Of a DNA stretch of 64,000 nucleotides, positions 45,547 through 57,400 are shown one piece after another. The first letter of the stretch is position 1. Each line of letters opens with the position of its first letter. The notes beneath the pieces are model-generated. The model was given only the letters and a program-made list of their open reading frames with translations. It made no database searches and was not told the DNA's origin. A program made the position numbers and the translations under genes. The stretch comes from Boesenbergia rotunda (taxonomy: Eukaryota; Streptophyta; Magnoliopsida; Zingiberales; Zingiberaceae). The stretch spans positions 499,456-563,455 of the forward strand of contig JAGFNQ010004005.1 of assembly GCA_024364735.1 (NCBI GenBank), in the 5' to 3' direction.

Positions 45547-48500
45547 TTGTTGAAATTCCTCCTTCATTCGTTCTCTGTTTTCTACCACTGTGGGAGCCTG
45601 TTTGTTTGTGGGCATGTGTTGGCATGATGCATATTGCTATGGGGAGAGGGAGTGGAAGTGGGAGTGGGAAGACTTGAAGGAGCAAAGGGTTAATGGAGAG
45701 GGCCCGAACGGGATCACGAGGAGAACATAACCTCACAAATTGTAGCTGTAGGAGAGAGCGATGGGCAGGAACAGAACACTGGAATAGTTGTTGGGGAAGG
45801 GACCAAATTGCTGACCACCAGTTCAGTGGTTCGACTGGTAGCAAAAAGGCAGCATATACAGATTGAGATCGACTTGTTCATACTGCAATCTGCTGATGTT
45901 GTTCTGGGATATGTTGCGAGTTGTTGAGATCTTAAGCTAAGCCAGGTGTTTGGAAGTAGACTCTATTGGAATGGATAGAAAAATAAAAGTAAAAAAAATA
46001 AATCAAAAGGGCATTTTAAATTACGTCAAAATTATTAATTTAAATATTTTTTTATTAATTTAGTAGAAATTATTTAAGTTTATCAAAATTATTTTAAATT
46101 AGTAACAATAACTTTAAAATAGTTATAAAAATTACTACTAGGACGATTACACGTTGTAATATCTATTTGTAGTTGCTACAATAATATTGAAAGTTATCCT
46201 GGAACTACGGTGTAGCGGAAGAGTGAATGATCGACATTTCAGACATTTACGGCTTAATTTTCAACCATGTTCATCAATACAATAACACTGGAAGTAAGAA
46301 GAAGAGTGTCCATTTGATTTTTTTTTAAATGGAGCATTTTTTTATGAATTTCATAATTTGAGATGTTCATTTAATTTTTGCCAAAAAAATAAATGATAGA
46401 ATTGTTGGTATATGTTGTTCTACTGGATCTAATTGTTTTTTTTGGAAAATAATACACTCAGTGAAAATACTCAATGAAAATTTCAGTGAATGACGTGACA
46501 TTTTACATGCAGTGATTCCCGACAGGTTCACCGTATCTCTCAGATATAGTTTGATTCAGGACAGCGGTCGAAAGCTGTCAATAGTGTTCGAGCGATAATC
46601 GAACGTGTGCATATAAAATATAACGTTATTCACTGAAATTTTCATTGAATTTTTAATTAAGCGTATCATAGTTTTTTTTATAAGAAAAACATCAGTTTGT
46701 CTTACTTTTTGCAAAAGCCATCTAATTAATTCATCCTTATTGGATGGATACTTAGTCATACAAAACATTTAAATTCCCTCCACTAACCTGGACAATGCCA
46801 CTTGATTTTTGTGATGATTTTGGGGTCCTGTGGTTTTGAGGAGCAGAGGACTAATGATTTCCTTATTGTCATGGCTTATTTAAGTGTCAATAGTGGAAGC
46901 TGAGGGTCCTCAAATTACGGTGCAGTGATAGAGTGTCTATATAGTCTTTTAAATATTTATAATTCAATTCGATTCTCAACTATGATAAATTGTTAGATGT
47001 TTTTCTCAGACAAATGGGGATATTAGATATTGAATTTCTGGCTGTCTGTTAGTATTTTTGGATTTATTGATTAATGAAAAAATTTTGTATGGTGAAACAG
47101 CTCATATTTAAAATTAGTTGGCCGAAAGGACGGAGAGTGATAGCCACATCATGCTAAATGATTTGATGACAGGAAAAATATTCCCTTCTCAACGCACTTA
47201 GTTGTTTTGGTTGGCCAATGAGAGTAGGCTTAAGCAGACCAAGCATTTCTTAGTTGGGTATTGGGTGCGTGTTCACCAAAAGAGCTTTCTCATGGTCTCA
47301 AAGATCTCAAGCATTTGTTGGTTGCATTTACACTACTCAAAACTTAAGTTGGGTAGAACCTCAGAATACCTGCAGAGATGAAGATATTCCTGACATGAGC
47401 ATTTCATAAAAGCAACAATGGCATATAGGATCATCCTTGAAAAGCAAATGCACCTCGGATTAAAGTAGCACCCCATGATTTGGTTTAGCTGATAATCGAG
47501 AATTGAAATATATTTACATACAATGTTTGTTGTAAAAATAGAATTATGAAAAACGATGGATCGATTGTAATCTTCTGTCACAAGTACAGTTCATATCTTC
47601 CTGCTTTGATCTGCTTGCCTTCATCCTATAGTTTCAAAGATTATAATTTTTTTTTTAACTCACATGAATTTTGAACTCCCATGAATTGATGCAGTTAGTA
47701 ATTATATGAATGATTCTTTCAATAAGTTTGAGGGTCAATTTTCAACGAATATTAAATGATCTCTTCCATTTAAAAAGGTCATTAGGCTAAAATAAAATAT
47801 CTCCATAATTTACCCATCTATATTTAATCGTAGATCGACGATACTAAATTGTCTGAGAAAAGTATTATCATTTTAAAAGATTATAATTTTTCTCAAAAGT
47901 CTACCGATCCCGTCCTCAAATTAAAAAGAACAACACATCATCAATGTTGACCAACACATCAACAATGTAGACTAGCTGAAGACTTGAAGCTATGTTGGAG
48001 TGATCGCTAGAATAATTCTGAAAATCCTGAGAAGGAAGCCAAAAAGGAGATCAAAAGCAAGGTTGGGGTACCTGTACTATGGAGGAGGAACTTATATATA
48101 TATGTGCGCCTTCGATGACCCTCCACCACTAAGGTGTCACATTCATTGTAACAAAGATATTATATTAAGGATTTACCTATAAGTGATTAGGCTAGTGATA
48201 ATCTGAGCAGGTCAGTGTTTAAGCCATAGGGTCACTGAGCAGTTGCATACTGGACTTGCAAACTCACTGAGCAGTTAATCCTGTCAAGGAAGTATGTTAG
48301 TTTTTAAGGAAGTAGCAGGGTGATGTCATCCTTGTCTTAATCGAGGTGGCAAGCAACGGCCCTCCATGGTGCCCACCTAGAGACCCAATAGAGAAACTTC
48401 GAAGAAGGAGGCTCAGTCTATCCCAATTGGATAGCCAGGTTAAGGTCCATGGGAGATGGTTGTTTAAGTTCCAGCTCAAGTATCTAAAGTGTTCTAGAGA

Positions 48501-48824
48501 GAGGAGCATGTCAGTTGTTCGCCCGTATGTATACGGGTGAACCCTGCCAATCGGGGATGTTTGGATGCCAATCGACCGTTAGGCGTGACACGCCGATTGG
48601 CCATAGGGAGCGACACACCAATCAGCCTTATGGAGCGATATGCTGATTGGCTATATGAAATGACACGCCAATCGGTCGTATAGACAACATGATGATCTGC
48701 GAGAATCCTAACAACTCTACTCTATTTAATTGTCTGGCCGGCCAATCAAGCCTATTCCATGTCGTGAATATTTTACTATTCCTGGGACCCCTAGTGCCTC
48801 GTGCCCTCATGTCGGTCCACGTCA
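45547..48824. other. Long AT-rich intergenic region with possible SINE traces
   Basis: The part next to 45546 is the upstream region of the LRR gene and has a purine-rich tract (about 45640-45680). Two similar segments, near 46195-46300 and 46905-47000, contain words resembling the A box (GGTGCAGTGATAGAGTG) and B box (TTCGATTCTC) of tRNA-derived SINEs, but are too decayed to define. Near 48540-48680 short units ending CCAATCGG or GATTGG recur every roughly 30-35 bases. No credible gene was found; short ORFs here have no recognisable domain. Confidence 0.4.
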
Positions 48825-48829
48825 GCCGT

Positions 48830-50721
48830 TGTTAGTGAGAGCCCTAGAGCCAATCATATGATGATTACTTTTTGGACTCATTGTATCATATTCTTGTATA
48901 TATATTTCTTATATATAAAGGCATTTTTTATGGTTATTGTACTTATGTGTATTGGTGTCAAATAACTTAGTATAATAACGTCCTTGAGTAGAAGGTTCTT
49001 ATCTATATCAATCGATTAGTTGAATCGATAGTGAGATGATATAGAGAACACTATTTTTAATTATTCCTAGTCAAGTATTAACATTCAAGGACAATGTTAA
49101 TGCATAGAGACTAGCATGTAGGTCAACATGATGACTTGATCTCACAAGTCATGGATATGAGATATCAAGTTGACACATGGGTATACATTAGAGAATGTAT
49201 ACTGAATGGCTCGCCATGAGAAAGTATCATGGATCGTTATATGAGTGTCATATACTTTCTCATGTGACTATTAGTATGACTATAGTCCTAGACCTGAAGT
49301 TACCATAGTTCCCTACATAAGGAGTTACGTACTTTGACTTCGTCAAACGTCACCCGTAACTGGGTGGACTATAAAGGCGATTACTGGGTTTGTAACAAAT
49401 TATGCGGAGGGATGTGAGTAACGTAGATGGGATCTATCTCTCGTATATGACGGGAGTGATATCTTCGTTCTTGATAGAGTAAGACCACTAAATGCATGGC
49501 CATGCCCAAATAAGACAATATTAGATATTGAGCTTATTTGATTATAGTGAGTCTACTTGGAGATCAAGACATATAGATTGATTTGAGGATGACACGGTCT
49601 ATGCCTCATGAAAGATCAATCTAGATATCGAGGATAGAAGGACGTTGCCACATATTGTGATGGTCACAATTATTAGTCACAATAGTGATGTTGGATCTCG
49701 ACATTCTTGTAACTTGGGTAGCAATGATGTGTTGCTAGATACCTCTCATTGCTTATGTCCTTAAATAGGTTTAAGGGCATTGCCAACGTTACAAGAACCT
49801 ATAGGGTCACACACATAGAGCAATAGATGGAGAATAAGTCCATATGATGGACCGAGAGTAATGAAGTCAAAGTTTGACTTTGGCTAAATATGGAAAGTCC
49901 ATAAAAGGCAAGTTTGACTTGACTCAAATTAGACAACTTGAGTTGGACTCGAGTTTGATCCAAGTGTTGGATGAATCTAATCATGGGAGAATAATGAAGT
50001 CAAAGTTTGACTTTGGCTAAATATGGAAAGTCCATAAAAGGCAAGTTTGACTTGACTCAAATTAGACAACTTGAGTTGGACTCGAGTTTGATCCAAGTGT
50101 TGGATGAATCTAATCATGGGAGAATAATGAAGTCAAAATTTGACTTTGGCTAAATATGGAAAGTCCATAAGAGGCAAGTTTGACTTGACTCAAGCCACAT
50201 CACCTTGACTTGACCAAGTGATGACTTGGCATCATCATCAAGGCTAAGTAACCTCCCCATTTGAATTTTGAATTCAAATAGGGGGTTACCAAAGGTGGTG
50301 GCCGGCCACTTAAACACACAAAAAGGAGTTTTTTGTGCGTGTGTGAGGGATTCTTCTCCTGACTTGGTTTTGTTTTGTTTGGCTCTCCCTCTCCTCTCAT
50401 CTTTCCGAGACCCCAAGTAGTGCTAGCACACTTTTGGGCTCTCCTCTCCACTCTCTTGCTTGTGTGGATACTTCTAGAGGGTTGCTACTTTGCATCCTTG
50501 AGATCCGACACCAACCGAGGAGCGAGCGGGAATTGCGGGGCACGCATCGAAGGTAGTTTTTCTCTTCTCTAATAGATCTAGGTTGTAGATCGGTTTTGAA
50601 GCATGTAAACGAGCACTCGTAAATTTTCGAAATGGTTTTCTTCGCTCGGATCCTTTCTATTGGGGCTTTCGGGGTTTCCGCGACGCGAAAAAGCGGTTTT
50701 CGCGGCCCGAAAAACCCTACA
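48830..50721. mobile_element. Solo LTR (1.9 kb) with perfect target duplication
   Basis: It begins TGTTAGTGAGAGCCC and ends AAACCCTACA, and is flanked by identical 5-bp GCCGT (48825-48829 and 50722-50726). No retrotransposon coding sequence lies inside. A TATA-like ATATATAAAGG is near 48911-48921, within the first 100 bases, suggesting the LTR may be oriented +. It contains a 133-bp tandem repeat (49861-50190) and a GC-richer 3' third that looks like a leader region. Confidence 0.8.
49861..50190. repeat. Tandem repeat, 133-bp unit, about 2.4 copies
   Basis: The word ATGAAGTCAAAGTTTGACTT (last copy with one change) starts at 49861, 49994 and 50127. The first two units are almost identical through GTTGGATGAATCTAATCATG, and the third is cut short near 50190. 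The repeat lies inside the solo LTR. Confidence 0.88.
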
Positions 50722-50726
50722 GCCGT

Positions 50727-51823
50727 TTGATCATGACTTATCCTACATATTGAGTGACCCAAAACTCCCCCGTATCACAAGCCTCCCCGTCAAGTCTAGT
50801 CGAAGGAAGAGTTGATTTGACTAACTAGACCCATACTCGAGCTTGAAGCCTTTACTGGGTAAATGCTGACGTGGCCACGTTGTATGCTCTCCTCAGCGCA
50901 CTCCATGTGTGTTTAATGCAAAATGACATGCGCGTGCGGGGTAATTAATGCCTGATTTTGTGACATCTCATGCCACTAAGACAGTGTCGCTCTCTCCGCC
51001 ACCTGTCAACCCCCACACAAGTTGAAGCATTCCGTTTCCTTACTGCCATGATTTGGCACAGGCTTTTTGGCAGTTCGAAATTCGAAACAACTATGGTCGA
51101 TTACACTTCAATGGTCAGGATCTCGCCTTGCCTATGGTGTCGCTTCTGATATGGCGGCTTAGAAAAAAGAAGTGGGGGTATAGTACCCTTTTTTGCCGAG
51201 ATTTAACCTAATTTGTGCACGTTTGTTGTCTTGTCATCCACTCTTCCCCCTTCAATGAATATCTTGTGCTCTTCTATGCCTGTTCTCTATTTCCATTTGA
51301 GCATAAGTCATTCCCCTCTTCCTCTCTTTTTTGGTGTGTTGCTGCCACTGAGATTGAAAATGGTTGAGTAAGCTTCGATGAGGATTTCTGGCCTGTGGTA
51401 CACAGTCATGGAATCTGACATAAACGGAGATGAGTTTCAAGCCATCAGGATGGAATATTAGATCCCTGATAACCATTGATGCTTATTCCAAGTGTTATAG
51501 AGTGTCCCCATCTACCTCCGCCAAGATATGTAACCATATTCAAAGATTAAATCTTAGCAGACCTACGATTTCCCGTGCACCCCTTCATTGTATATACCTA
51601 TAGATATTTCCACATCCCACTATTCCAACTAGCACCCAATACCTTTAGGTATTTATGTGGGGCAATTATAATTTTCACTTTGTATCAAATCATCCCTTTG
51701 AACCCTAAGATCTTCATTTTTTCTATTACCCGAAGAGTCACGAAGTAGGGAGTTTTTACTTTCAAGCTTGCTTGAAGTTGGCGCTTTTTGCGGAGGCTCC
51801 ATCTTCATTGAAAGGGTGGAAGT
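50727..51823. other. Unassigned sequence, probably old repeat
   Basis: This stretch was contiguous with sequence left of 48825 before the solo LTR inserted. It has no recognisable coding domain; a minus-strand ORF near 51653-51907 runs into the LTR and has no family I recognise. It ends at GAAGT (51819-51823), the predicted target duplication of the SIRE-like element. Confidence 0.4.
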
Positions 51824-52859
51824 TGTTGGAACCCGGATGGCTAGAGAGGGGGGGGGGGGTGAATATAGCCAAACACTTGGACTTTGAGACTTATCAAATT
51901 TCTGCACTTTGATTTGTTAGTAGCACAATGGAAGTAGCAAAAACAGAGTATGTAGAAAAACAAAAAACGAAAGCAAACTAACACAACTAGCAAGATCGCT
52001 AACAAGGAGGGTTTACAAGGTTCGGGGATAACTTGCCCCTACTCCTTGGCGTGCCCGTAAGGTGGGCGATCCCTTGATCGTCGGCAGATCAAGCCCCGTT
52101 GAACACCGAATAGAAAGCAACCTCCTTCTCGGTGGAGTAACCTCTCTACAGTGTTTCAATCAAGGATATAGTTTTAAGCACAATGAAACACAAGAAAGAT
52201 CTTACTTAGCACTTAGCAAAGACAAGAACACAGCAAGCTTCTCCCAAGCTCCACCCAGCGACGATCTCATGCAAGAACCCTTTCCCCGTGTCTTTTCGCT
52301 GTTGGACTCAAAGCCTCTTGTTCCTTCCTCCAAGCGCTCAAGTAAGAGATGGTTGCTTCATTGATTACAGATGCTTGCTCAAGATGATGGGATCACTGAA
52401 CACACAAGCAAGGATGTGGAGAACTCAAATGCGTAGCAAGAACTCAGCCAGAAGAATGTTTCAGCAAAAAACTCTACTCTGCTCTTCTCCTCTACGCCCT
52501 TTTGTTTCTCCACTGAGCACAGGTGACACTATCTCACAGCAGCCTCCAGCTGCTTACCTGCCAACGCCAGCTACCACTGAGCTCTCCCTGGACTCCCTAA
52601 GCTTCCCTCAGCCAAGCTCCAGTCAGCAGCTCCAGTCTGCAGCTCCAGCCGTTGCAACCTGAGATGGAAAACGGACAAACCTGCTCCAAGGAAAGGCCAC
52701 CTTTGACTCTCCTTGAGTGTTTGAATCCTTCCCTGTCACCTGCAGCTTAATCAGATCATTGGAGTAGTATATCAAACAGAAAATCAAGCATCAGAGATTA
52801 AGCGCAGAGAATCGGATACGTTCAGACGCGATCAGAGCGTCTGACAGTGCATTTTGAAT

Positions 52860-53430
52860 TAAAGTGATCGGTCACCGGACCGATCAGAGAGCCTCCTGAT
52901 CGGTCACCAGACCGATCAGGCTCTGTCATGATCGGTCCCCAACGCTCAATCAGAAATCGTGATTTCTCTGGGACTCTCCTGGACCGATCACCAGACTGAT
53001 CCCAGGTTGTGGATCGATCACCAGACCGATCCACCCCTTTGCTGGGCGATTTCTGAGCTTCGCAGTCCAAACCTCCTGATCGGTCACCGGACCGATCAGG
53101 GAGCCTCCTGATCGGTCACCAAACCAATCAGGCTCCGTCCTGATCGATCATAGTGAGGAACTCGCGACGCTGGATTGTTCTCCAGAACGATCTGCACAGT
53201 GATCCAGATCGGTCACCAGACCGATCAGGAGCAGATCAGCAGGAGAACTCAACCTCACTGTGTGCTCCCTGATCGGTCACCAGACCGATCAGGAGCCAAG
53301 CAGTGGGTGAAACGCACACTCCCTGATCGGTCACCAGACTGATCAGTCATCACTGGATCGGTCACCAGACCGATCCACGAAGGAGCACCGTGCCAACTCC
53401 CTGATCGGTCACCAGACCGATCCAGGGGCT
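52860..53430. repeat. Array of GATCGGTC/GACCGATC hairpins in the 3' LTR
   Basis: More than ten inverted repeats, many of the form GATCGGTC-ACCA-GACCGATC (or ACCG loop), often extended to 10-11 paired bases by CCT...AGG. Spacers between them are unrelated. The same array is in the solo LTR at about 56690-57280. Confidence 0.88.
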
Positions 53431-53439
53431 CCAACCTAG

Positions 53440-53850
53440 CCCTCCAAGCTAGAGTTTCATCCAACTTAGCCCTCCAAGCTAGGACCTAACCCTCCAGTTG
53501 GGACTTTTCACCTAACCCTCCAAGTTAGGACTTTTCACCTAGCCCTCCAAGCTAGGACTTTTCACCCAACCTTCCGAGTTAGGACTTTTCCACACCTAGC
53601 CCTCCAAGTTAGGACCTGACCCTCCAAGCCAGGATTTTTCACCTAACCCTCCAAGTTGGGACTTTTCACCTAACCCTCCAAGTTAGGACTTTTCACCTAG
53701 CCCTCTAAGCTAGGAATTTTCACCCAACCCTTCCGAATTAGGACTTTTCAACACCTAGCCCTCCAAGCTAGGATTTTCCATACCTAACCCTCCAGGTTAG
53801 GATTTTCCAACACCTAGCCCTCCAAGCTAGGATTTTCCATAACATGCCTA
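53440..53850. repeat. Tandem array of about 14 short units with covarying stems
   Basis: Units of roughly 25-31 bp carry CCTAGCCCTCCAAGCTAGG or CCTAACCCTCCAAGTTAGG followed by a TTTTC-type spacer. When the left arm changes from TAGC to TAAC, the right arm changes from GCTA to GTTA, so pairing is preserved. The order of unit types is repeated in the solo LTR at about 57285-57720. Confidence 0.82.
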
Positions 53851-53946
53851 ATCTCCGATCAGGACTTAACCATAATCATAATCATCAACCTAAACTAAAA
53901 TCGATGTCAACACCAAAATAACAATCAGGGTTAGACTGCATCAACA

Positions 53947-53960
53947 ATCTCCCCCTTTTT
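53947..53960 (-). promoter_or_regulatory. Polypurine tract
   Basis: AAAAAGGGGGAGAT on the minus strand directly precedes the TGTTGATGCAG start of the 3' LTR, the expected primer site for plus-strand DNA synthesis. It shows that the sequence on its right (ORF3, pol, gag) is the internal region of the same element. Confidence 0.85.
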
Positions 53961-54481
53961 GTTGTTTGACAATCCGATTTTAAGTTTAGGGATTCTCAAT
54001 CAATTTCTCAACTTTCAGAATCATAGGGAAATCAAGATCCTCCCCCTACAATATAATCATCCTAAACTTAACTAACCAACACTCTCCCCCTTTGTCGAAC
54101 ACCGAAAAGGGTCTAGAGGGGCTGTTAAGTTTAACCATACTCCCCCTCAACCCTAGAGATATCCCAAAACAACAAAGATACGATTTGAATTCTTGATAAA
54201 CATATGAATACATATGACAAGAGTAGGGCATGGTAACACAAACATATGTATCATATGGGCAAGGCATCATAAGCAAAATCATAAGCATGCATAATAATAT
54301 AGAATGAGACATACATGCAGATAGTAATCATGTGAGCACATATAAGCCAACATCCTAAACATGATATGGCAAATATAAAATACATGTAAAATATCAGATG
54401 TATCATATCGCATCAAGGTCAAGACAGCTCAAAAGAACCGAGTACAATCAAATATAACACTCATCATAACAGTCAATGTCA

Positions 54482-57400
54482 TCAATCCCCCGCGTGGTCA
54501 TCGTCTGAAGAATCAGCAATATATATAACACCCCCTGGTGGAGGGTTGCTGGGGGACGCACCATCAGGAAACGTATGATGATACCACTCCTCATACCATG
54601 TGTCCTGTAGTGCGCTGATCTCAGAAACATCAGATGCTAGAGCATCGAGACGGCGATCGAAAGATTGAAACTCTGAGCTGACCTCCTGTCGCCAGAGCTC
54701 AGAAATGTGTAACTCGTGCTGCAGCATCCGCTCTAGCTCCGCAACCTGCCAGCGGAGGTCAGGAGCCCACTCATCGTAATCTGCTGTAACAGCGGGCCGC
54801 TCCTGAGCATGGTTTGCTCCTGGTAATTCCCCCACTCGTCTTCGATCCTTCCATCGTAGCCCCTGCGGCCCAACAACAATGCCGGACTGAGCGAGCATGC
54901 AACGATCCAAGCGGCAGTCCTGTCGAACCATGGGCACAATGCGGCCCTGTGAAACATCGATACCTACGGACTGCAGCCAACAATAATGATATGGCCAAAG
55001 GGCATGTAAACCGTCTGACCATACATCTGGCTATGGACGATGATGGAGAAATAAAGAGAAGTCACTGGATCAAAGTCTAACTGCTGATGCATCCCATAGA
55101 GCATCAAGCAGTGGAATGGATGAATTTCGTCTAGGTGCTTTGTAGTGGTAGGAATAAGACAATTTATGATAATCTTAAACAAAACATAATCAAAGGGAGA
55201 AAGATGGAGAGCAGGAAATGTGGGAAAGTCACGTTCACGCTCACTGGAACCCCTTGGCCTGGGATGGCCTAGAAAATGCTCATAGATGGAATCAGGAGTG
55301 ATTCCATCAAAAGGAACTGGTAAGGGATTCAGAAGATAGGGATAGAGTGAAAAGGCATTCTCGGACCGGCGACATCCAAGAAAGGTAGTAAAAGCAGATA
55401 GAGTAAAGTCAAGGTCAACACTAGCGACACGGGTCCTCCACCCCGTGCCCTCTCCACTAACCATATTATTATAAAATTCAGAGACCAAATCAAAGTTTAT
55501 TGGCCTCTCTAAGAAAAGGATGGATTGAAGCTCATAGTACTCAATAATTTATCGTATCGTGGGACAATGTTCATAAATGTAGGTTTGATCCACCGATCGA
55601 CATGACATAAGTTTGAAGGTATGCCATTGAATGTCTAGAGCAAAATGGATATTCTGAAATCGGGTATGCATGTTGGAAACCGGATGGCTAGAGAGGGGGG
55701 GGGTGAATATAGCCAATCACTTGGACTTTAAACACTTATGAATTTCTGCAACTCAAAGATTAGTAGCACAGCGGAAAGAGTAGAAAACAGAGTGTGCAGA
55801 AAACTAAAACGAAAGCAAATCAACACAACTAGCAAGATCGCTAACAAGGAGGGTTTACAAGATTCGGGGATAACTTGCCCCTACTCCTTGGCGTGCCCGT
55901 AAGGTGGGCGATCCCTTGATCGTCGGCAGATCAAGCCCCGGTGAACACCGGATAGAAAGCAACCTCCTTCTCGGTGGAGAAACCTCTCCACAGCGTTTCA
56001 ATCAAAGATATAGGTTTAAGCACAATGAAACACAAGGGAAATCTTACTTAGCACTTAGCAAAGACAAGAACACAGCAAGCTTCCTCCTGAGCTCCACCCA
56101 GCGACGATCTCACGCAAGAACCCTTTCTTCGTGTCTTCTCGCTGTTGGACTCGAAGCCTCTTGTTCCTTCCTCCAAGTGCTCAGGTAAAGAATGGTTGCT
56201 TCTCAGATTTCAGTTGGTTGCACAAGATGGAACTCCAGAACACGCAAGCAAGTTGTGGAGAACTCAAAGGTGCAGCAAGAACTCAAGCCCCACAGCTGTT
56301 CGCAAGAACTTCTGCTTCAACGAAGCCTTCTTCCGCCTTTTTGTTTCTCCACCAAGCATCAGGCGACACCATCCCTGCAGCCACCAGCTGCTCACCTGCC
56401 AACGCCAGCTACCACTGAGCTCTCCCTGGACTCCCTGAGCTTCCCTCAGCCAAGCTCCAGTCTCAGCTCCAGTCTGCAGCTCGGCCGTTGCAACCTGAGA
56501 TGGAAAAACGGACAAACCTGCTCCAAGGAAAGGTCTCCATTGACTCTCCTTGAGTGTTTGAATCCTCCCCTGTCACCTGCAGCTTAATCAGACTGTTAGA
56601 ACAGCATATCACTCAGTAAATCAAAAATCAGATGTTAAGCACAGAGAGTCAGACGCGATCAGAGTGTCTGACAATGCAATTTGAATTAAAGTGATCGGTC
56701 AACGAACCGATCCAGGACTTGTGGGTCAGTCACTAGACCGATCCATCGCTTTGCTGGGACTCCCAGCTCTCTCGGCAACACAAGCCTGATCGGTCACCGG
56801 ACCGATCAGAGTGAAGCCTGATCGGTCTCCAGACCGATCAGAGTGAAGCCTGATCGGTCTCCAGACCGATCAGAGTGAAGCCTGATCGGTCACCCAGACC
56901 GATCAGGTCTAATGAACAGTGATCTCGGAAATCAAATCCTAAGTCCCTGATCGGTCACCGGACCGTTCAGTAGCTGATCCGTGGGGGAACTCACTCACTG
57001 TTCGCTCACTGATTGGTCACCAGACTGATCAAGAGCAAGGCAGTGAGGAAGCTGCCTACTCCCCGATCGGTCACCGGACCGATCAGGAGCCAAGCAACAA
57101 GGCAGCAGCCTGCTCCCTGATCGGTCACCGGACCGATCAGGAGCCACACAGTAGGTTCCCAACCTCACTGTACGCTCCCTGATCGGTCACCAGACCGATC
57201 AGTCCTTGCTGGATCGGTCACCAAACCGATCCACGAAGGAGCAGCGTGCCAATATCCCTGATCGGTCACCAGACCGATCCAGGGACTCAAACCTAGCCCT
57301 CCAAGCTAGGGTTTCATCCACCTTAGCCCTCCAAGCTAAGGATTTTTCCATCTAACTCTCCAAGTTGGGAATTTGCACCTAACCCTCCAAGTTAGGACTT

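Larger units (their letters stand above)
51824..53946 (-). repeat. 3' LTR of the large SIRE-like element
   Basis: On the plus strand it starts TGTTGGAACCC and ends TGCATCAACA. It is collinear throughout with the solo LTR at 55671-57818. It contains a hairpin array (52860-53430) and a covarying tandem array (53440-53850). It follows the purine tract directly, which identifies it as the 3' LTR. Confidence 0.87.

Noticed and set aside
45820..45850. GGTTCGACTGG word resembling a tRNA B box
   Set aside because: No A box at proper distance and no cloverleaf could be drawn around it.
52860..53430. Regularly spaced short repeats that could look like a CRISPR array
   Set aside because: The units are palindromes with varied spacing, lie inside an LTR of a plant retrotransposon, and no cas-like gene exists in this eukaryotic window.
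54964..55488. Possible host gene encoding a 174-residue protein
   Set aside because: It is the middle of ORF3 of the SIRE-like element, in frame with the upstream segments and followed by the element's purine tract and LTR.
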